The translations under genes were made by a program, and so were the position numbers. A DNA stretch of 64,000 nt from an uncultured Lachnospiraceae bacterium (GTDB lineage: Bacteria > Bacillota > Clostridia > Lachnospirales > Lachnospiraceae). The stretch spans positions 186,001 to 250,000 of the forward strand of contig CANRNJ010000002.1 of assembly GCA_947631955.1 (NCBI GenBank), given 5' to 3'. Below, piece by piece: positions 53,305-64,000 of the stretch (the stretch's first letter is position 1; every line of letters begins with the position of its first letter). A model generated the notes under the pieces. The model had not been told where the DNA came from and searched no databases. It worked only from the letters and a program-made list of their open reading frames with translations.

Positions 53305-55163
53305 TGTTCCGCAAAATATTCCCGTATCTGCTTAGCGATATGTTCCGGGATCTCCTTCACTCCGCACAGCTCCTCCACGGACGCTTCCCTGATCTCGTTG
53401 ATCGAGCCGAAATGCTTCATCAGCGCCTTGCGCCGCGCCGGTCCGACGCCCGGTATCTCGTCCAAGACCGATCTGACCTGCGCCTTGGAACGAAGGGAAC
53501 GGTGATACTCTATGGCAAACCTGTGGGCTTCGTCCTGTATTCTGGTAATCAGTTTAAATCCTTCCGAACGGGTATCGATAGGGATCTCCACGTTCCGGTA
53601 ATACAGCCCTCTGGTACGATGATTGTCGTCTTTCACCATGCCGCAGACGGGGATGTCCAGATGCAGTTCCTCCAATACCTGGAGCGCAATATTGACCTGC
53701 CCTTTGCCGCCGTCCATCAGCAGCAGGTCGGGGAACTTCGTAAAACTGCCGAGCGCATGGTCGATCTCTTTGCGGTCCAGTTCTTCCTTTTCTTCCATGC
53801 CATGAACAAACCGCCTCGTCAGCACTTCTTTCATGCAGGCATAATCATCCGGCCCCGATACGGACTGGATACGAAACTTTCGGTAATCGCTGTGCTTGGC
53901 CTTTCCTTTTTCAAATACGACCATAGAGCCGACATTGGCAAACCCGCTGATATTGGAGATATCATAGGCCTCCATCCGGCTGATATGATCCAGTTCCAGA
54001 AGCGCCGCGATCTCTTTGACCGCGCCGATGGTCCTGCCTTCCTCCCGCTTGATGCGCTCCTTATCCTGACTCAGGACAAGCCGGGCGTTCTGCGCAGCCA
54101 GTTCCACAAGCTTTTCCTTTGTGCCCTTCTTAGGCACGCGCAGATAGACCCTGCTGCCTTTGCGGCCGCTGAGCCACTTCTCCAACACCTCAATATCCGC
54201 GATCTCTTCCTGAAGCATCAATTCTCTGGGAATAAACGGAGTCCCCGAATAGAACTGTTTTACAAAATCAAGGAGGATCTGTGCAGAATCGCATCCCTGA
54301 ACATGGGTCATATAGAAATGTTCTCTGCCGATCAGCTTTCCGTCACGCACGAAGAAAACCTGAACCACGGCATCGGTTTCATCTTTTGCCAGCGCCAGAA
54401 TATCTTTGTCTTCCCCGCCGCTGTCCGTGATCTTCTGTTTCTGCGCCACACTTTTTACGCTGTTATACAGGTCGCGGCAGCGGATCGCTTCCTCAAAATC
54501 CATATTCTCGGACGCCTGCATCATCTTTTCTTCCAGAGTCTTCAAAACGGGCCGGTAATTGCCGTTCAAAAAATCCAACGCCTGCTCCACCCGCGCGCAG
54601 TACTCTTCTTTTGTGATACAGCCCTGACAGGGCGCCATGCACTGATGGATGTGATAGTTCAGACAGGGGCGCTCCAGTCCGATGTCCCGCGGAAGTTTCC
54701 GGCTGCATGTGCGGAGCTGATAGAGTTTATTCATCAGATCGATGGTATCCTTTACTGCCGCCGCACTGGTATACGGTCCAAAATATTTGGAACGGTCTTT
54801 TTTCATCTCTCTGGAAAAAAGGATCCGGGGATAGTCCTCACCCACCGTCACTTTGATATAAGGATACGTCTTATCATCCTTCAGCATGGTATTGTATTTC
54901 GGGCTGTATTCTTTGATAAGATTGTTCTCAAGCACCAAAGCTTCCAGCTCGGAATCCGTCACGATATATTCAAACCGGGCGATCTGCTGCACCATCTTGT
55001 CGATCTGCGGGCCGCGGCCCACTATCTTACGAAAATAAGAGCGGACGCGGTTATGCAGATTGACCGCCTTACCCACATAGATAATGGTATCGGCGGCATC
55101 ATGCATGAGATAGACTCCCGGCGATGCGGGAAGTTTTTTCAGTTCCTCGTCAAAGTCAAACAT
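53289..55163 (-). CDS. uvrC: Excinuclease ABC subunit C
   Basis: Endonuclease that makes both incisions in nucleotide excision repair, 624 residues. The GIY-YIG domain opens [20 protein letters not shown]; four cysteines in [19 protein letters not shown] and the UvrB-binding helix ([20 protein letters not shown]) follow. The RNase H-like domain has [16 protein letters not shown], and the C-terminal helix-hairpin-helix is [18 protein letters not shown]. It lies 9 bp after ftsH. Confidence 0.97.
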   Translation of the reverse strand: MFDFDEELKKLPASPGVYLMHDAADTIIYVGKAVNLHNRVRSYFRKIVGRGPQIDKMVQQIARFEYIVTDSELEALVLENNLIKEYSPKYNTMLKDDKTYPYIKVTVGEDYPRILFSREMKKDRSKYFGPYTSAAAVKDTIDLMNKLYQLRTCSRKLPRDIGLERPCLNYHIHQCMAPCQGCITKEEYCARVEQALDFLNGNYRPVLKTLEEKMMQASENMDFEEAIRCRDLYNSVKSVAQKQKITDSGGEDKDILALAKDETDAVVQVFFVRDGKLIGREHFYMTHVQGCDSAQILLDFVKQFYSGTPFIPRELMLQEEIADIEVLEKWLSGRKGSRVYLRVPKKGTKEKLVELAAQNARLVLSQDKERIKREEGRTIGAVKEIAALLELDHISRMEAYDISNISGFANVGSMVVFEKGKAKHSDYRKFRIQSVSGPDDYACMKEVLTRRFVHGMEEKEELDRKEIDHALGSFTKFPDLLLMDGGKGQVNIALQVLEELHLDIPVCGMVKDDNHRTRGLYYRNVEIPIDTRSEGFKLITRIQDEAHRFAIEYHRSLRSKAQVRSVLDEIPGVGPARRKALMKHFGSINEIREASVEELCGVKEIPEHIAKQIREYFAEQDKSG

Positions 55164-55172
55164 AGCGATCCC

Positions 55173-57650
55173 TTAATCCGTGCTGCCGGTCGGACCCGGC
55201 TCCCCCTGCGTCATCGGCTGCGCAGTCTGCGGACCGTTCTGCTGCATGGGCTGTTCGGTCTGCTGCCCGTTCTGCGGCACAGACTGTGCGGCCTGCGGGC
55301 CGTTCTGCGTCGTCGGCTGTGCGGACTGCGATCCGTTCTGCGGCACAGACTGTGCGGCCTGCGGGCCGTTCTGCGTCGTTACAGGCGGCTTTACGTCCTG
55401 AGGCGGCTGCGTATACGGAAACTGCGCAGGCTGCTGATAAGGCTGTGTCCACTGTTGCTGCGGCTGCGCGGTCTGCTGCCAGCCCCATTGCGGATTCGGC
55501 ATTGCCTGCTGCCCCCACGGCTGCGGGGACGGATTCTGCGGCGGCTGCGGCATCCACGGCTGACCGCTGCCCGGCTGCGGCTGTGGTACCGGCTGCTGCC
55601 ATGCAGCCTGTCCCGTTTCCGGCGCTGCGGCTTTGTCCTGCGCTTTTTCATCCGCTTTCACAGGCCCGCTCTTCCCGTCTTCCGGCGTTTCTTCCGGATC
55701 CGGCAGTCCTTTTTCCCGGCGGAAGATCTTCATGAATTCCTTGCCGGTGATCGTTTCTTTCTCTATCAGATACGCCGCCAGTTTATCCATGATCTCGCGG
55801 TTCTCTTTCAACAGTTTCTTCGCCTGCTTATAACTGTCGCGAAGCATCTTCATGACTTCGGTATCGATATCCGCCGCCGTCACATCGGAACAGGTCAGCG
55901 ACGCGCGGCCTTCCAGATACTGGCTCTCCACGGTGGCAAGTCCCATCAGGCCAAATTTCTTACTCATACCGAAACGGGTGATCATGTTGCGGGCGATGCT
56001 CGTCGCCTGCTCGATATCGTTCGCCGCACCCGTGGTAACGGTATCAAACACGATCTCCTCCGCCGCCCGGCCGCCCAGCAGGCCGACCAGTCTGTCGCGG
56101 AGTTCCGCTTCCGTATCCAGATATTTCTCTTCCTCCGGCACATGCATGACATAACCGAGCGCTCCCATGGTTCTGGGCACAATGGTGATCTTCTGCACGG
56201 GTTCGGAATTTTTCTGCAGAGCGCTGATCAGCGCATGGCCTACCTCATGGTACGAAACGATCTTGCGTTCTTCTTTACTCATGATGCGGTCTTTTTTCTC
56301 TTTGCCGACAAGCACCTGTTCCACCGCGTCAAACAGATCTTTCTGGCTCACATATTCTCTGCCTGTCTTGACGGCGTTGATTGCCGCCTCGTTGATCATA
56401 TTCGCCAAATCGGATCCCACCGCGCCCGAAGTCGCCAGAGCGATCTCATTAAGATCCACCGTTTCATCCATCCGAACGTCTTTCGCATGGACTTTCAGGA
56501 TCTCCACACGCCCCTTCAGGTCGGGCTTATCCACAATGATCCTCCGGTCAAACCGGCCCGGCCGCAGCAGCGCCTTGTCCAGGATCTCCGGGCGGTTGGT
56601 CGCAGCTAAGATGATAATACCTTTTCTTCCGTCAAAACCATCCATCTCCGACAGCAGCTGATTGAGGGTCTGTTCTCTCTCCTCGTTGCCTCCGCCGTAC
56701 TTGGAATCCCTGCTTCGGCCGATGGCGTCGATCTCGTCTATAAAAACGATACAGGGCGCATTTTTCTCCGCCTCTTTAAACAGATCGCGCACACGCGAAG
56801 CGCCCACGCCTACATATAACTCTATGAAATCCGAACCGGATAACGAGAAGAACGGCACATGCGCCTCTCCCGCGACCGCTTTGGCCAACAGCGTCTTACC
56901 GGTGCCGGGCGGGCCGACAAGCAGCGCGCCTTTCGGCAGTCTGGCGCCGATCTTTGCGTATTTGCCCGGATTATGCAGGAAGTCCACGACCTCCACCAAA
57001 GACTCTTTCGCTTCATCCTCGCCCGCTACGTCCTGAAAAGTGATTCCGGTTTCCTTCTGGACATACGCTTTGGCGGTGCTTTTTCCCACGCCCATCGGGC
57101 CGCCCTTGCCGCCCATACGGCGGAACAGCAGACTTAAAAGCCCCCACATCAAAAGGATCGGAAGAACATAATAAAGCAGGACGGTCATAATGACGCTTGA
57201 ACTGTCGGATGTCTGCTTGTTCAGATCGACGTCGTGCTCCAAAAGACGCTGCGTCAGCGTATCATCGTCCTCCATTTTCCCTGTATAATAGGTCATCGTC
57301 CCGAAACCGTAACCGTATCCAAAAGGCGATACGGATTCCTGTTCCTTCGGATAGATGATGATCCGGTCAGACTCCACCGTAACGCTTTCCACTTCACCGT
57401 TTTCCACCATATCGACAAAAGCGTTGTAAGTGATCTCCTGATTGCTTGCGCCCGTGAACATCCTCATAAACATGCTGATGCAGAACAGGGTGACAAGAGC
57501 CGCTATGACAAGCATGATCAGGCTCTGGCGCCGCGGGTCACGGCCGCCGCCCGGTCCGCCGTTCTGATTATTGCCCGGCCCGTTCGGACCGCCGGAACCT
57601 CCCGGACCACGGCCGGGTCCGTTATCGTATGGATTATAATTGTCAGCCAT
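55173..57650 (-). CDS. ftsH: ATP-dependent zinc metalloprotease FtsH
   Basis: Membrane-bound AAA+ protease of 825 residues that degrades misfolded and regulatory membrane proteins. The N-terminal Gly/Pro/Asn-rich stretch (1-40) precedes helix 1; a small external domain and helix 2 follow (to about 170). Walker A is GPPGTGKT, Walker B is [12 protein letters not shown], and the zinc site is HEVGH. The last 170 residues are a Gln/Pro-rich tail with repeats of the type [11 protein letters not shown], unusual for FtsH, so the chain is longer than the normal 600-700. It lies 9 bp before uvrC. The ATG at 57650 has an AGGATGCC region site. Confidence 0.96.
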   Translation of the reverse strand: MADNYNPYDNGPGRGPGGSGGPNGPGNNQNGGPGGGRDPRRQSLIMLVIAALVTLFCISMFMRMFTGASNQEITYNAFVDMVENGEVESVTVESDRIIIYPKEQESVSPFGYGYGFGTMTYYTGKMEDDDTLTQRLLEHDVDLNKQTSDSSSVIMTVLLYYVLPILLMWGLLSLLFRRMGGKGGPMGVGKSTAKAYVQKETGITFQDVAGEDEAKESLVEVVDFLHNPGKYAKIGARLPKGALLVGPPGTGKTLLAKAVAGEAHVPFFSLSGSDFIELYVGVGASRVRDLFKEAEKNAPCIVFIDEIDAIGRSRDSKYGGGNEEREQTLNQLLSEMDGFDGRKGIIILAATNRPEILDKALLRPGRFDRRIIVDKPDLKGRVEILKVHAKDVRMDETVDLNEIALATSGAVGSDLANMINEAAINAVKTGREYVSQKDLFDAVEQVLVGKEKKDRIMSKEERKIVSYHEVGHALISALQKNSEPVQKITIVPRTMGALGYVMHVPEEEKYLDTEAELRDRLVGLLGGRAAEEIVFDTVTTGAANDIEQATSIARNMITRFGMSKKFGLMGLATVESQYLEGRASLTCSDVTAADIDTEVMKMLRDSYKQAKKLLKENREIMDKLAAYLIEKETITGKEFMKIFRREKGLPDPEETPEDGKSGPVKADEKAQDKAAAPETGQAAWQQPVPQPQPGSGQPWMPQPPQNPSPQPWGQQAMPNPQWGWQQTAQPQQQWTQPYQQPAQFPYTQPPQDVKPPVTTQNGPQAAQSVPQNGSQSAQPTTQNGPQAAQSVPQNGQQTEQPMQQNGPQTAQPMTQGEPGPTGSTD

Positions 57651-58001
57651 AAGGCATCCTCTCTTTCACTTTGTAATAATATCACCGCTGTTTCCGCCGG
57701 CCGTATATCCGGAGGAAACCTGTCGTTCTGAATAAATATGCCCGATAATATATTCTGCCGATCATATTTAATATATCGGCTATGTTTAGTATATATAAGG
57801 AAAAATCATAAATCAATATGGGATTTATGAATTTAAAGACACAAGTATTAAAGAAATATAAAGTTTTTTATATTTTTTAACGATAAGAGTAGATTTTTTC
57901 CTGCTTCCCATTGTATAATAAACCATATATTGTTTTTAATATGACCGCAAAACACAAGGTGTTGCGCAGTTACTTTCCATCAAAGAAAGGTATGGATAAA
58001 A
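57651..58001. other. Divergent control region between ftsH and pyrG
   Basis: A 351-bp AT-rich gap. A TATAAT at 57914-57919 lies 83 bp before pyrG but has no good -35. I saw no clear terminator hairpin in the pyrG leader, so the nucleotide-sensing attenuation known for B. subtilis pyrG is not supported. Nothing else could be identified. Confidence 0.5.
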
Positions 58002-59609
58002 ATGGCAGTAAAATACGTTTTTGTAACCGGCGGCGTCGTATCCGGCCTTGGCAAAGGCATCACGGCCGCATCTTTGGGAAGATTGCTCAAAGCGCGCGGC
58101 TACAAAGTCACGATGCAGAAATTCGACCCTTATATCAATATCGACCCCGGAACGATGAATCCGATCCAGCACGGCGAAGTATTTGTCACCGAAGACGGCA
58201 CGGAAACCGATCTGGATCTGGGGCATTACGAGCGGTTTATCGATGAAAACTTGGACAAGAACTCTAACGTTACCACGGGCAAAGTATACTGGTCCGTACT
58301 GCAGAAAGAGCGCCGCGGCGATTACGGCGGCGGCACCGTTCAGGTCATCCCGCATATCACCAACGAGATCAAGGGCCGTTTCTACCGCAATTTTACGGAT
58401 GAAGAGACCCGTATCGCCATCATCGAGGTGGGCGGCACGGTAGGCGATATCGAAAGCCAGCCGTTCCTGGAATCCATCCGTCAGTTTCAGCACGAAGTCG
58501 GCAGAGAAAACGCGATCCTGATCCATGTTACGCTGATCCCGTATCTGAGCGCATCGCAGGAGATGAAGACCAAACCCACGCAGGCAAGCGTCAAAGAACT
58601 GCAGGGCATGGGACTGCAGCCGGATATCATCGTATGCCGGAGCGAACGTCCTCTGGATCAGGGGATCAAAGACAAGATCGCCCTGTTCTGTAATGTTCCG
58701 AGTTACCGCGTACTGCAGAATCTCGACGTGGAGCACCTTTACGAGGCTCCGCTCGCAATGGAAAAAGAACATCTGGCGCAGGTTGCTTGCGACTGTCTGA
58801 AACTGGACTGTCCCGAACCGGATCTGACGGACTGGAAAGCCGTCGTGGAAGCGCTCCGCACGCCCTCCGATGAAGTGACCATTGCCCTTGTAGGTAAGTA
58901 TACCCAGCTTCACGACGCTTATATCAGCGTGGTGGAAGCTTTGAAGCACGGCGGCATATCCAATCACTGTGTCGTAAATATCCGGTGGGTGGATTCGGAA
59001 ACCGTGACGTCAGACAATGTAAATGAACTGCTTGCCGGTGTCAACGGCGTACTGGTGCCCGGCGGATTCGGCGACAGAGGGATCGACGGCAAGATCTTCG
59101 CCATCACTTATGCGAGAGAAAATCATATCCCGTTTCTGGGGCTCTGTCTTGGCATGCAGCTGGCGATCGTGGAATTTGCAAGAAACGTGATAGGATTTAA
59201 CGATGCGCACAGCATCGAACTGAACCCTTCCACAACGCATCCCGTGATCGCTTTGATGCCCGACCAGAACGGCGTGGAAGATATCGGCGGAACGCTCCGG
59301 CTCGGTTCCTATCCGTGCGTGCTGGACAAACATTCCAAAGCATATGAACTGTACGGCGAAGAAACCATCCACGAAAGACACAGACACCGCTACGAAGTCA
59401 ATAACGATTACCGCGCGGTACTGACCGAAAACGGCATGAAACTGTCCGGTCTGTCGCCCGACGGACGGATTGTAGAGATGTGCGAACTGCCGGATCATCC
59501 GTTCTTCGTGGCGACACAGGCCCATCCGGAACTGAAATCAAGACCCAACAGGCCGCACCCACTCTTTAAGGGATTTGTGAAGGCGGCATTGGATAACAAA
59601 AACAAATAA
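58002..59609 (+). CDS. pyrG: CTP synthase
   Basis: Makes CTP from UTP, ATP and glutamine; 535 residues. The N-terminal synthase domain begins [24 protein letters not shown]. The C-terminal class I glutaminase has the oxyanion PGGFGDRG, the nucleophile Cys in [13 protein letters not shown], and the His-Glu pair in [12 protein letters not shown]. The ATG at 58002 has an AAAGAAAGGTATGG context. It is monocistronic with a strong terminator. Confidence 0.97.
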   Translation: MAVKYVFVTGGVVSGLGKGITAASLGRLLKARGYKVTMQKFDPYINIDPGTMNPIQHGEVFVTEDGTETDLDLGHYERFIDENLDKNSNVTTGKVYWSVLQKERRGDYGGGTVQVIPHITNEIKGRFYRNFTDEETRIAIIEVGGTVGDIESQPFLESIRQFQHEVGRENAILIHVTLIPYLSASQEMKTKPTQASVKELQGMGLQPDIIVCRSERPLDQGIKDKIALFCNVPSYRVLQNLDVEHLYEAPLAMEKEHLAQVACDCLKLDCPEPDLTDWKAVVEALRTPSDEVTIALVGKYTQLHDAYISVVEALKHGGISNHCVVNIRWVDSETVTSDNVNELLAGVNGVLVPGGFGDRGIDGKIFAITYARENHIPFLGLCLGMQLAIVEFARNVIGFNDAHSIELNPSTTHPVIALMPDQNGVEDIGGTLRLGSYPCVLDKHSKAYELYGEETIHERHRHRYEVNNDYRAVLTENGMKLSGLSPDGRIVEMCELPDHPFFVATQAHPELKSRPNRPHPLFKGFVKAALDNKNK

Positions 59610-59640
59610 GATATTTCATATTTCCATACATAGCAAAAGC

Positions 59641-59681
59641 AAAAGCGCCTTCGGCGGTCTGTATGCCGGAAGCGCTTTTTT
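59641..59681 (+). terminator. pyrG terminator
   Basis: AAAAGCGCCTTCGGC pairs with GCCGGAAGCGCTTTT across a short loop and is followed by a T-run. It lies between convergent pyrG and the GH3 gene and may serve both. Confidence 0.9.
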
Positions 59682-59763
59682 TCTTGATATTTTTTCGGTA
59701 TTTCTCAATATTTTCCTGTTCTTTCTGTATCTCTCGCACTTTTTCTTTCCGTGCGGCGCACCG

Positions 59764-62040
59764 TCACTCCTCCAGCGCGTTCAGTTTATCCACGATTGCC
59801 TGAATATCCGCCATGGATACCTCGCCGCCGAAGCTGACAGGTGCGCGCAGCGGCGTAAATTCCATAGAGGCGGCGTTCATTTCTTCCGTGAAGGCCTCAC
59901 TTTCCGCTGCACTCTTTTCTTCTTTTTCATCCTTGTGGAAATATTTCGGCAGGGCATCCTGAACGATCTTCCACGCTCTTGGATCTTTGCGCACATCGCC
60001 CAACGTTGTGTCTGTGGTATATACGACAGGCAATTTTACCGTGGATTCTATTTTGACTGTCTTAGTCAACACGATATCTCTCGACGATCTGCCGATCAGG
60101 ATATCAAAATCTCCCGTTTCCACATGCCAGTCATGGATCTTCACGCTATAGTAAGCGAAAGCGCGCTTATCCAGTGTAAACGCCACGGTCTTCGTTTCGC
60201 CCGGCCGCAGTTCGATCTTGGCGAAATCACGCAGTTCCTTGACGGGACGGATCACCGTGCTCTCTTTATCCGCCACATAAAGCTGCACCACTTCCTTGCC
60301 TGTCATGCTGCCGGTATTGGTTACTTTCACGGATACCCGGAGCGTGTCCGTATCCTTCATCTGTTCTTTATCCACGGTCAGGTCGGAATACTCAAATGTC
60401 GTGTAAGACAGGCCGTGTCCGAAGGGGAACCGCACATCCATCTGTTTCTTGTCATAATAACGGTAGCCTACAAAAATGCCTTCGCGGTACTCCACCACAT
60501 CGCCCTCGCCGAGATAAGACAGATAAGACGGATTATCCTCCAGTTTGATCGGAAACGTTTCCGGCAGCTTCGCGCTGGGGTTGACTCTGCCGAACAGAAT
60601 ATCGCAGACGGCGGCGCCCACCGCCTGACCGCCCAGATAAGCTTCTACAATGCCCTTGACCTTGTCTGCCCAAGGCATCTCCACCGGCGAACCGTTATGA
60701 AGAACGACCACGGTATTGGGCTGCACAGCCGCGATCTTCTCGATCAGTTCATTCTGATATGCGGGCATGGCCATATTGGGTCTGTCAAAACCTTCCGATT
60801 CGTACCGTTCCGGCAGACCTGCGAAGATGACTGCCGCCTGTGCGCTGCGGGCCGTTTCCACCGCTTCCGCCAGAAGCTTCTCATCTGTACAGTCCTTCGT
60901 ATCGTCAAATCCTCTTGCATAGACCACGTTGGGCATATCCGCCGCCGCTTCCAGTGCGGAAGTGACTTTAAAGCTGTTGATGTGGGAACTGCCGCCGCCC
61001 TGATAGCGGGGATATTCCGCATACTGGCCGATAAAAGCCGTCTTCTGTCCGTCCGACAGCGGAAGCACGCCGTCGTTTTTCAGCAGAACGATCGTTTCTT
61101 CCGCTATTCTTCTTGCAGTTTCATGATCTTTTTCTTTATCAAATACGGCCTTCGTGTCGCGGTGTTCCTCATAGCGGAATACGATATTTAAGATGTGCTC
61201 GACCGCCTCGTCCAGTACGCTCTCATCCAGTTCGCCGCTCAGGACCGCGCCCGCGATCAGTTTATCGTTCGTGCCGAGAGAAGACGGCATCTCCAGATCC
61301 AGTCCGGCTTTCAGATCTTCCACACGGTTGTTGACCGCGCCCCAGTCGCTCATGACATAACCTTCAAATCCCCACTGTTCTCTCAGCGTTTCTGTCAGAT
61401 ATTTTCGATTCTGTGCCGCATAGGTGCCGTTTATCTTATTATAGGAACACATCACCGTCCAAGGCTTCGCCTTTTTGACCGCGCCTTCAAACGCCGCCAG
61501 ATAGATCTCGTGCAACGTCCGCTCGTCCACGCGGGAATCGGACGAAAGTCTTCTCGTTTCCTGATTGTTCGCAAGGAAATGTTTGATGCTCGTGCCGACG
61601 TTTTTACTCTGCACGCCCTTGATCAAAGCGCACGCCATCTCCGACGCCACAAGCGGATCTTCCGAATAGTATTCAAAGTTGCGTCCGCACAGCGGCGACC
61701 GCTTGATGTTGACCGCGGGACCGAGGACGACGCTGATCCCCTCCGCCTGACATTCGTTTCCGAGCGTTTCTCCCATCTCGGTGATCAGTTCCCTGTTAAA
61801 AGAAGCCGCCGTACCGCAGCCCGCCGGGAAACACACCGCCTTGATGCTGTCGTTTACGCCCAGATGATCTGCCTCCTGATCCTGCTTCCTGAGTCCGTGA
61901 GGTCCGTCCGACACCATGCTGGCGGGGATCCCCAGACGTTCCACCGCTTCCGTATGCCAGAAATCTGCGCCCGAACACATCGCCGCCTTCTCCTCCAAAG
62001 TCATTTTTGCCACCAATTTTTTGATCTTATCAGCCGTCAT
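59764..62040 (-). CDS. Glycoside hydrolase family 3 (beta-glucosidase type)
   Basis: A 758-residue intracellular GH3 enzyme without a signal peptide. The N-terminal barrel has LGIPASMVSDGPHGLR, KHFLANNQE and the nucleophile Asp in GYVMSDWGAVN. The alpha/beta sandwich domain and a C-terminal fibronectin-like domain (about residues 560-640, VSVKVTNTGSMTGKEVVQLYV) follow. I chose the ATG at 62040 after AGGAGGG; 62058 is a longer option. It is divergent from a sugar ABC importer, which could supply beta-glucosides. Confidence 0.92.
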   Translation of the reverse strand: MTADKIKKLVAKMTLEEKAAMCSGADFWHTEAVERLGIPASMVSDGPHGLRKQDQEADHLGVNDSIKAVCFPAGCGTAASFNRELITEMGETLGNECQAEGISVVLGPAVNIKRSPLCGRNFEYYSEDPLVASEMACALIKGVQSKNVGTSIKHFLANNQETRRLSSDSRVDERTLHEIYLAAFEGAVKKAKPWTVMCSYNKINGTYAAQNRKYLTETLREQWGFEGYVMSDWGAVNNRVEDLKAGLDLEMPSSLGTNDKLIAGAVLSGELDESVLDEAVEHILNIVFRYEEHRDTKAVFDKEKDHETARRIAEETIVLLKNDGVLPLSDGQKTAFIGQYAEYPRYQGGGSSHINSFKVTSALEAAADMPNVVYARGFDDTKDCTDEKLLAEAVETARSAQAAVIFAGLPERYESEGFDRPNMAMPAYQNELIEKIAAVQPNTVVVLHNGSPVEMPWADKVKGIVEAYLGGQAVGAAVCDILFGRVNPSAKLPETFPIKLEDNPSYLSYLGEGDVVEYREGIFVGYRYYDKKQMDVRFPFGHGLSYTTFEYSDLTVDKEQMKDTDTLRVSVKVTNTGSMTGKEVVQLYVADKESTVIRPVKELRDFAKIELRPGETKTVAFTLDKRAFAYYSVKIHDWHVETGDFDILIGRSSRDIVLTKTVKIESTVKLPVVYTTDTTLGDVRKDPRAWKIVQDALPKYFHKDEKEEKSAAESEAFTEEMNAASMEFTPLRAPVSFGGEVSMADIQAIVDKLNALEE

Positions 62041-62321
62041 GCGATGCCCTCCTGCCATTCGTATGATATGATAATATTGATACGCGGAATACAGTCCGAT
62101 GCCGTATCATACAATTATGATGCTATAAGTTTAACATAGTGCGGCACCATTTACTATATATTTCCTTCTGATGATATTTATTGTAACGGTCCGGCTTGGT
62201 ACATAAAATGGGGCAAATTATATTATGGTGTCATTTTTTCATGCTCTTATACATCTCTGCTTCCATACAAAAACGCAGCGTTTTATATGCATGAGGTTTT
62301 ATGTGCGGGACTGTCTATATC

Positions 62322-62350
62322 TTGTCAAACAGGACGCTTGTTGATATAAT
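62322..62350 (+). promoter_or_regulatory. Promoter of the sugar ABC importer
   Basis: TTGTCA (62322-62327), 17 bp, TATAAT (62345-62350), about 70 bp before the start codon. The rest of the 62041-62418 gap holds the divergent GH3 leader and no gene. Confidence 0.75.
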
Positions 62351-62418
62351 AATTAAGTTCTTATATTTATAACGATTCATACTAAAATCATCTATATATA
62401 CGAAAGGAACAAGATCTG

Positions 62419-63888
62419 ATGATGAAATCATTTTTTCTGAAATTGACCGGACTGCTGTGCGTATCCTCCACCGTCCTGCTGCTCGGCGGATGCGGCAAAA
62501 AGGACGCGGGGAGCGTCCGTCTGGACCCCGATAATCCTACCCAGATCACGATATGGCATTATTACAACGGCTCTCAGCAGGCCGCTTTTGATCAGCTTGT
62601 AGAAGAATTCAACCGCACCGAAGGCAAAGAACTCGGTATCTATGTGACGGCCAACAGCCAAGGCAACGTGAGCGACTTGGAGAGCAGCGTGCTTGCTTCT
62701 TTTAACAAAGAAGTCGGCAGCAGCGAACCGCCGGATATCTTCTCTTCCTATGCGGACACCGCATATTCCATTGATCAGCTCGGCATGCTGGTGAATCTGG
62801 ACACTTATATGACGCCGGAAGAACAGGCCGCCTATGTGGACTCTTTTATAGAAGAGGGACGCATCGGTGCAGACGGGGAACTCCGCATTTTTCCCACGGC
62901 CAAGTCCAGTGAGATCTTTATGATGAGCAAGACCGACTGGGAACCTTTCGCGGAAGCGACCGGCGCTTCTTTGGACGATCTTGCCACTATGGAAGGCGTC
63001 GCAGATACCGCAAAGGCATATTATGAATGGACGGATGCGCAGACCCCGGATATAGAAGGCGACGGCAAGGCCTTTTACGGCAGGGATGCTCTTGCCAATC
63101 TGTTCCTGATCGGCTCTATGCAGCTTGGAACGGAATTGTTTCAGGTAGAAGACGGAAAGGTGACGATCCAAGCAGACAAAAGCATTATGCGCAGGATCTG
63201 GGACACCTACTATGTTCCGTATGTAAAAGGCTATTTCTCCTCTTACGGAAGATTCCGTTCGGATGATGTCAAGATCGGAGAGATCATCGCCTATACAGGC
63301 TCCACATCATCCGCCAACTATTTCCCGGACGAGATCGAAACAGCGGACGGAACGAAAGCCATCGACTACATTATCCTGCCCGCTCCCATTTTTGAGGGCG
63401 GCACGCCGTATGCGGTACAGCAGGGCGCCGGAATGGTCATTACCAAGAGCACGCCGGAAAGGGAATACGCAGCCGTCACGTTCTTAAAATGGTTTACTCA
63501 AGAAGAAAACAATCTTCTCTTCGGCTGCACGTCCGGCTATATGCCTGTAAAAAAAGACGCGCTCTCCCCTGAGATACTGGATAAGACCATTGCGGACAAC
63601 GATCTTCAGATTCCCGACAAGACTTACGAAACCCTGATCTCCTGCTTTGATACGGCGCAGACCACGGCCTTATACACGAACAAAGCCTTTGAACACGGTG
63701 CGGACGCCCGCAATGTGCTGGAATATGATCTGGCGGACAAGGCCGCCGCAGACCGCGAGACCGTCGCTGCCCGGATGGCTCAGGGAGAATCTCTGGAAGA
63801 CGCATGCGCCGATCTGATAAGCGATCAGGCTTTCGACGAGTGGTACGCTTCCTTTACAGCGGCGTTAAACGACGCAGTCGCACAGTAA
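62419..63888 (+). CDS. Sugar ABC transporter substrate-binding lipoprotein
   Basis: A 489-residue family 1 extracellular solute-binding protein. The signal peptide ends in the lipobox LLLGGC near residue 25. The N-lobe begins PTQITIWHYYNGSQQAAFDQLVEEFN, typical of carbohydrate receptors, and the C-lobe has AAVTFLKWFTQEENN. It precedes a permease gene by 31 bp, so it heads a sugar import operon continuing beyond the right edge. The ATG pair at 62419/62422 follows AAGGAAC. The sugar is unknown. Confidence 0.9.
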   Translation: MMKSFFLKLTGLLCVSSTVLLLGGCGKKDAGSVRLDPDNPTQITIWHYYNGSQQAAFDQLVEEFNRTEGKELGIYVTANSQGNVSDLESSVLASFNKEVGSSEPPDIFSSYADTAYSIDQLGMLVNLDTYMTPEEQAAYVDSFIEEGRIGADGELRIFPTAKSSEIFMMSKTDWEPFAEATGASLDDLATMEGVADTAKAYYEWTDAQTPDIEGDGKAFYGRDALANLFLIGSMQLGTELFQVEDGKVTIQADKSIMRRIWDTYYVPYVKGYFSSYGRFRSDDVKIGEIIAYTGSTSSANYFPDEIETADGTKAIDYIILPAPIFEGGTPYAVQQGAGMVITKSTPEREYAAVTFLKWFTQEENNLLFGCTSGYMPVKKDALSPEILDKTIADNDLQIPDKTYETLISCFDTAQTTALYTNKAFEHGADARNVLEYDLADKAAADRETVAARMAQGESLEDACADLISDQAFDEWYASFTAALNDAVAQ

Positions 63889-63919
63889 CTTAACAGAAAT
63901 CAAAAGGAGATTCTGCGAT

Positions 63920-64000
63920 TTGAACGCAAGACACACGCATACTGCAAAACCGAAACGCATTTTCTGGCTATTTTTGATTCCTCTGCTCTGTCTGATCATC
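63920..64000 (+). CDS. Sugar ABC transporter permease, 5' part only
   Basis: The first 27 codons are visible before the right edge: a basic N-terminus and then a hydrophobic helix (RIFWLFLIPLLCLII). The start is a TTG at 63920 with AGGAGA about 7 bases upstream. The position after a sugar-binding lipoprotein gene supports a MalF-type permease. Confidence 0.6.
   Translation, partial: MNARHTHTAKPKRIFWLFLIPLLCLII

Noticed and set aside
53340-56609. Very long plus-strand open frame opposite uvrC and ftsH
   Set aside because: It is antisense to two certain genes, is rich in Arg/His/Leu runs from their codon pattern, and has no ribosome site or known motif.
57651-58001. pyrG attenuator as in Bacillus
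   Set aside because: No terminator hairpin or pyrimidine-rich start signal could be found in the leader.

Overview
The window looks like a chromosomal segment of a low-to-mid G+C anaerobic Firmicute, most likely a Lachnospiraceae-type Clostridium. Supporting this are a class I heat-shock operon with a perfect CIRCE element, the HprK/Crh-like/WhiA/RapZ carbon-control block, a DUF6465 protein, an Amt-PII fusion, and strong sigma-A promoters with AGGAGG ribosome binding sites. No tRNA, rRNA, CRISPR array, transposase or integrase was seen. The species cannot be named from the sequence alone.

Layout. 1-381: start of a DUF3048 lipoprotein gene running off the left edge. 577-5903: hrcA-grpE-dnaK-dnaJ, with a 95-bp tandem repeat and a large hairpin between dnaK and dnaJ. 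6043-12329: DUF6465 protein, UppP, an aminotransferase, a GH36 alpha-galactosidase and an AEC transporter. 12338-22293: a 12-gene minus-strand operon, cysK - DUF2292 - nifB-like - nifH - nifD-like - nifK-like - nifX-like - amino-acid ABC importer (four genes) - Rrf2 regulator. 22471-27313: Amt-GlnB fusion, two small membrane proteins, a GNAT acetyltransferase and a cyclophilin.

27398-33260: a zinc-macrodomain/class M sirtuin pair, then an array in which the 3' end of the sirtuin gene and its hairpin recur three times. The intervals hold two cassettes, an AbiE toxin-antitoxin pair and a DUF4143 ATPase. 33294-38203: two-component system plus FtsX-type ABC exporter. 38574-43960: alanine symporter with an attenuator-like leader, a TetR-controlled ABC exporter, and an XRE regulator that appears to share an operator with a methyltransferase gene. 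44120-48041: hydrolase, phosphatase, class II aldolase and lipid kinase. 48086-57650: ftsH, uvrC, hprK, glucokinase, murB, rapZ, whiA and crh-like on the minus strand. 58002-64000: pyrG, a GH3 glycosidase and the start of a divergent sugar ABC importer.

The most interesting unit is the nitrogenase-like operon. It keeps NifB-type cofactor chemistry, a near-canonical NifH and both P-cluster cysteine sets. It lacks nifE, nifN and nifV, and the cofactor-ligand histidine of NifD is not apparent. It is wired to sulfur genes (cysK, a cystine-type importer, a cysteine-bearing Rrf2 regulator). I infer a sulfur-scavenging reductase related in principle to methylthio-alkane reductase, rather than nitrogen fixation. 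Second in interest is the sirtuin-tail cassette array, which looks like a defence-gene insertion hotspot that duplicates a protein-gene 3' end.
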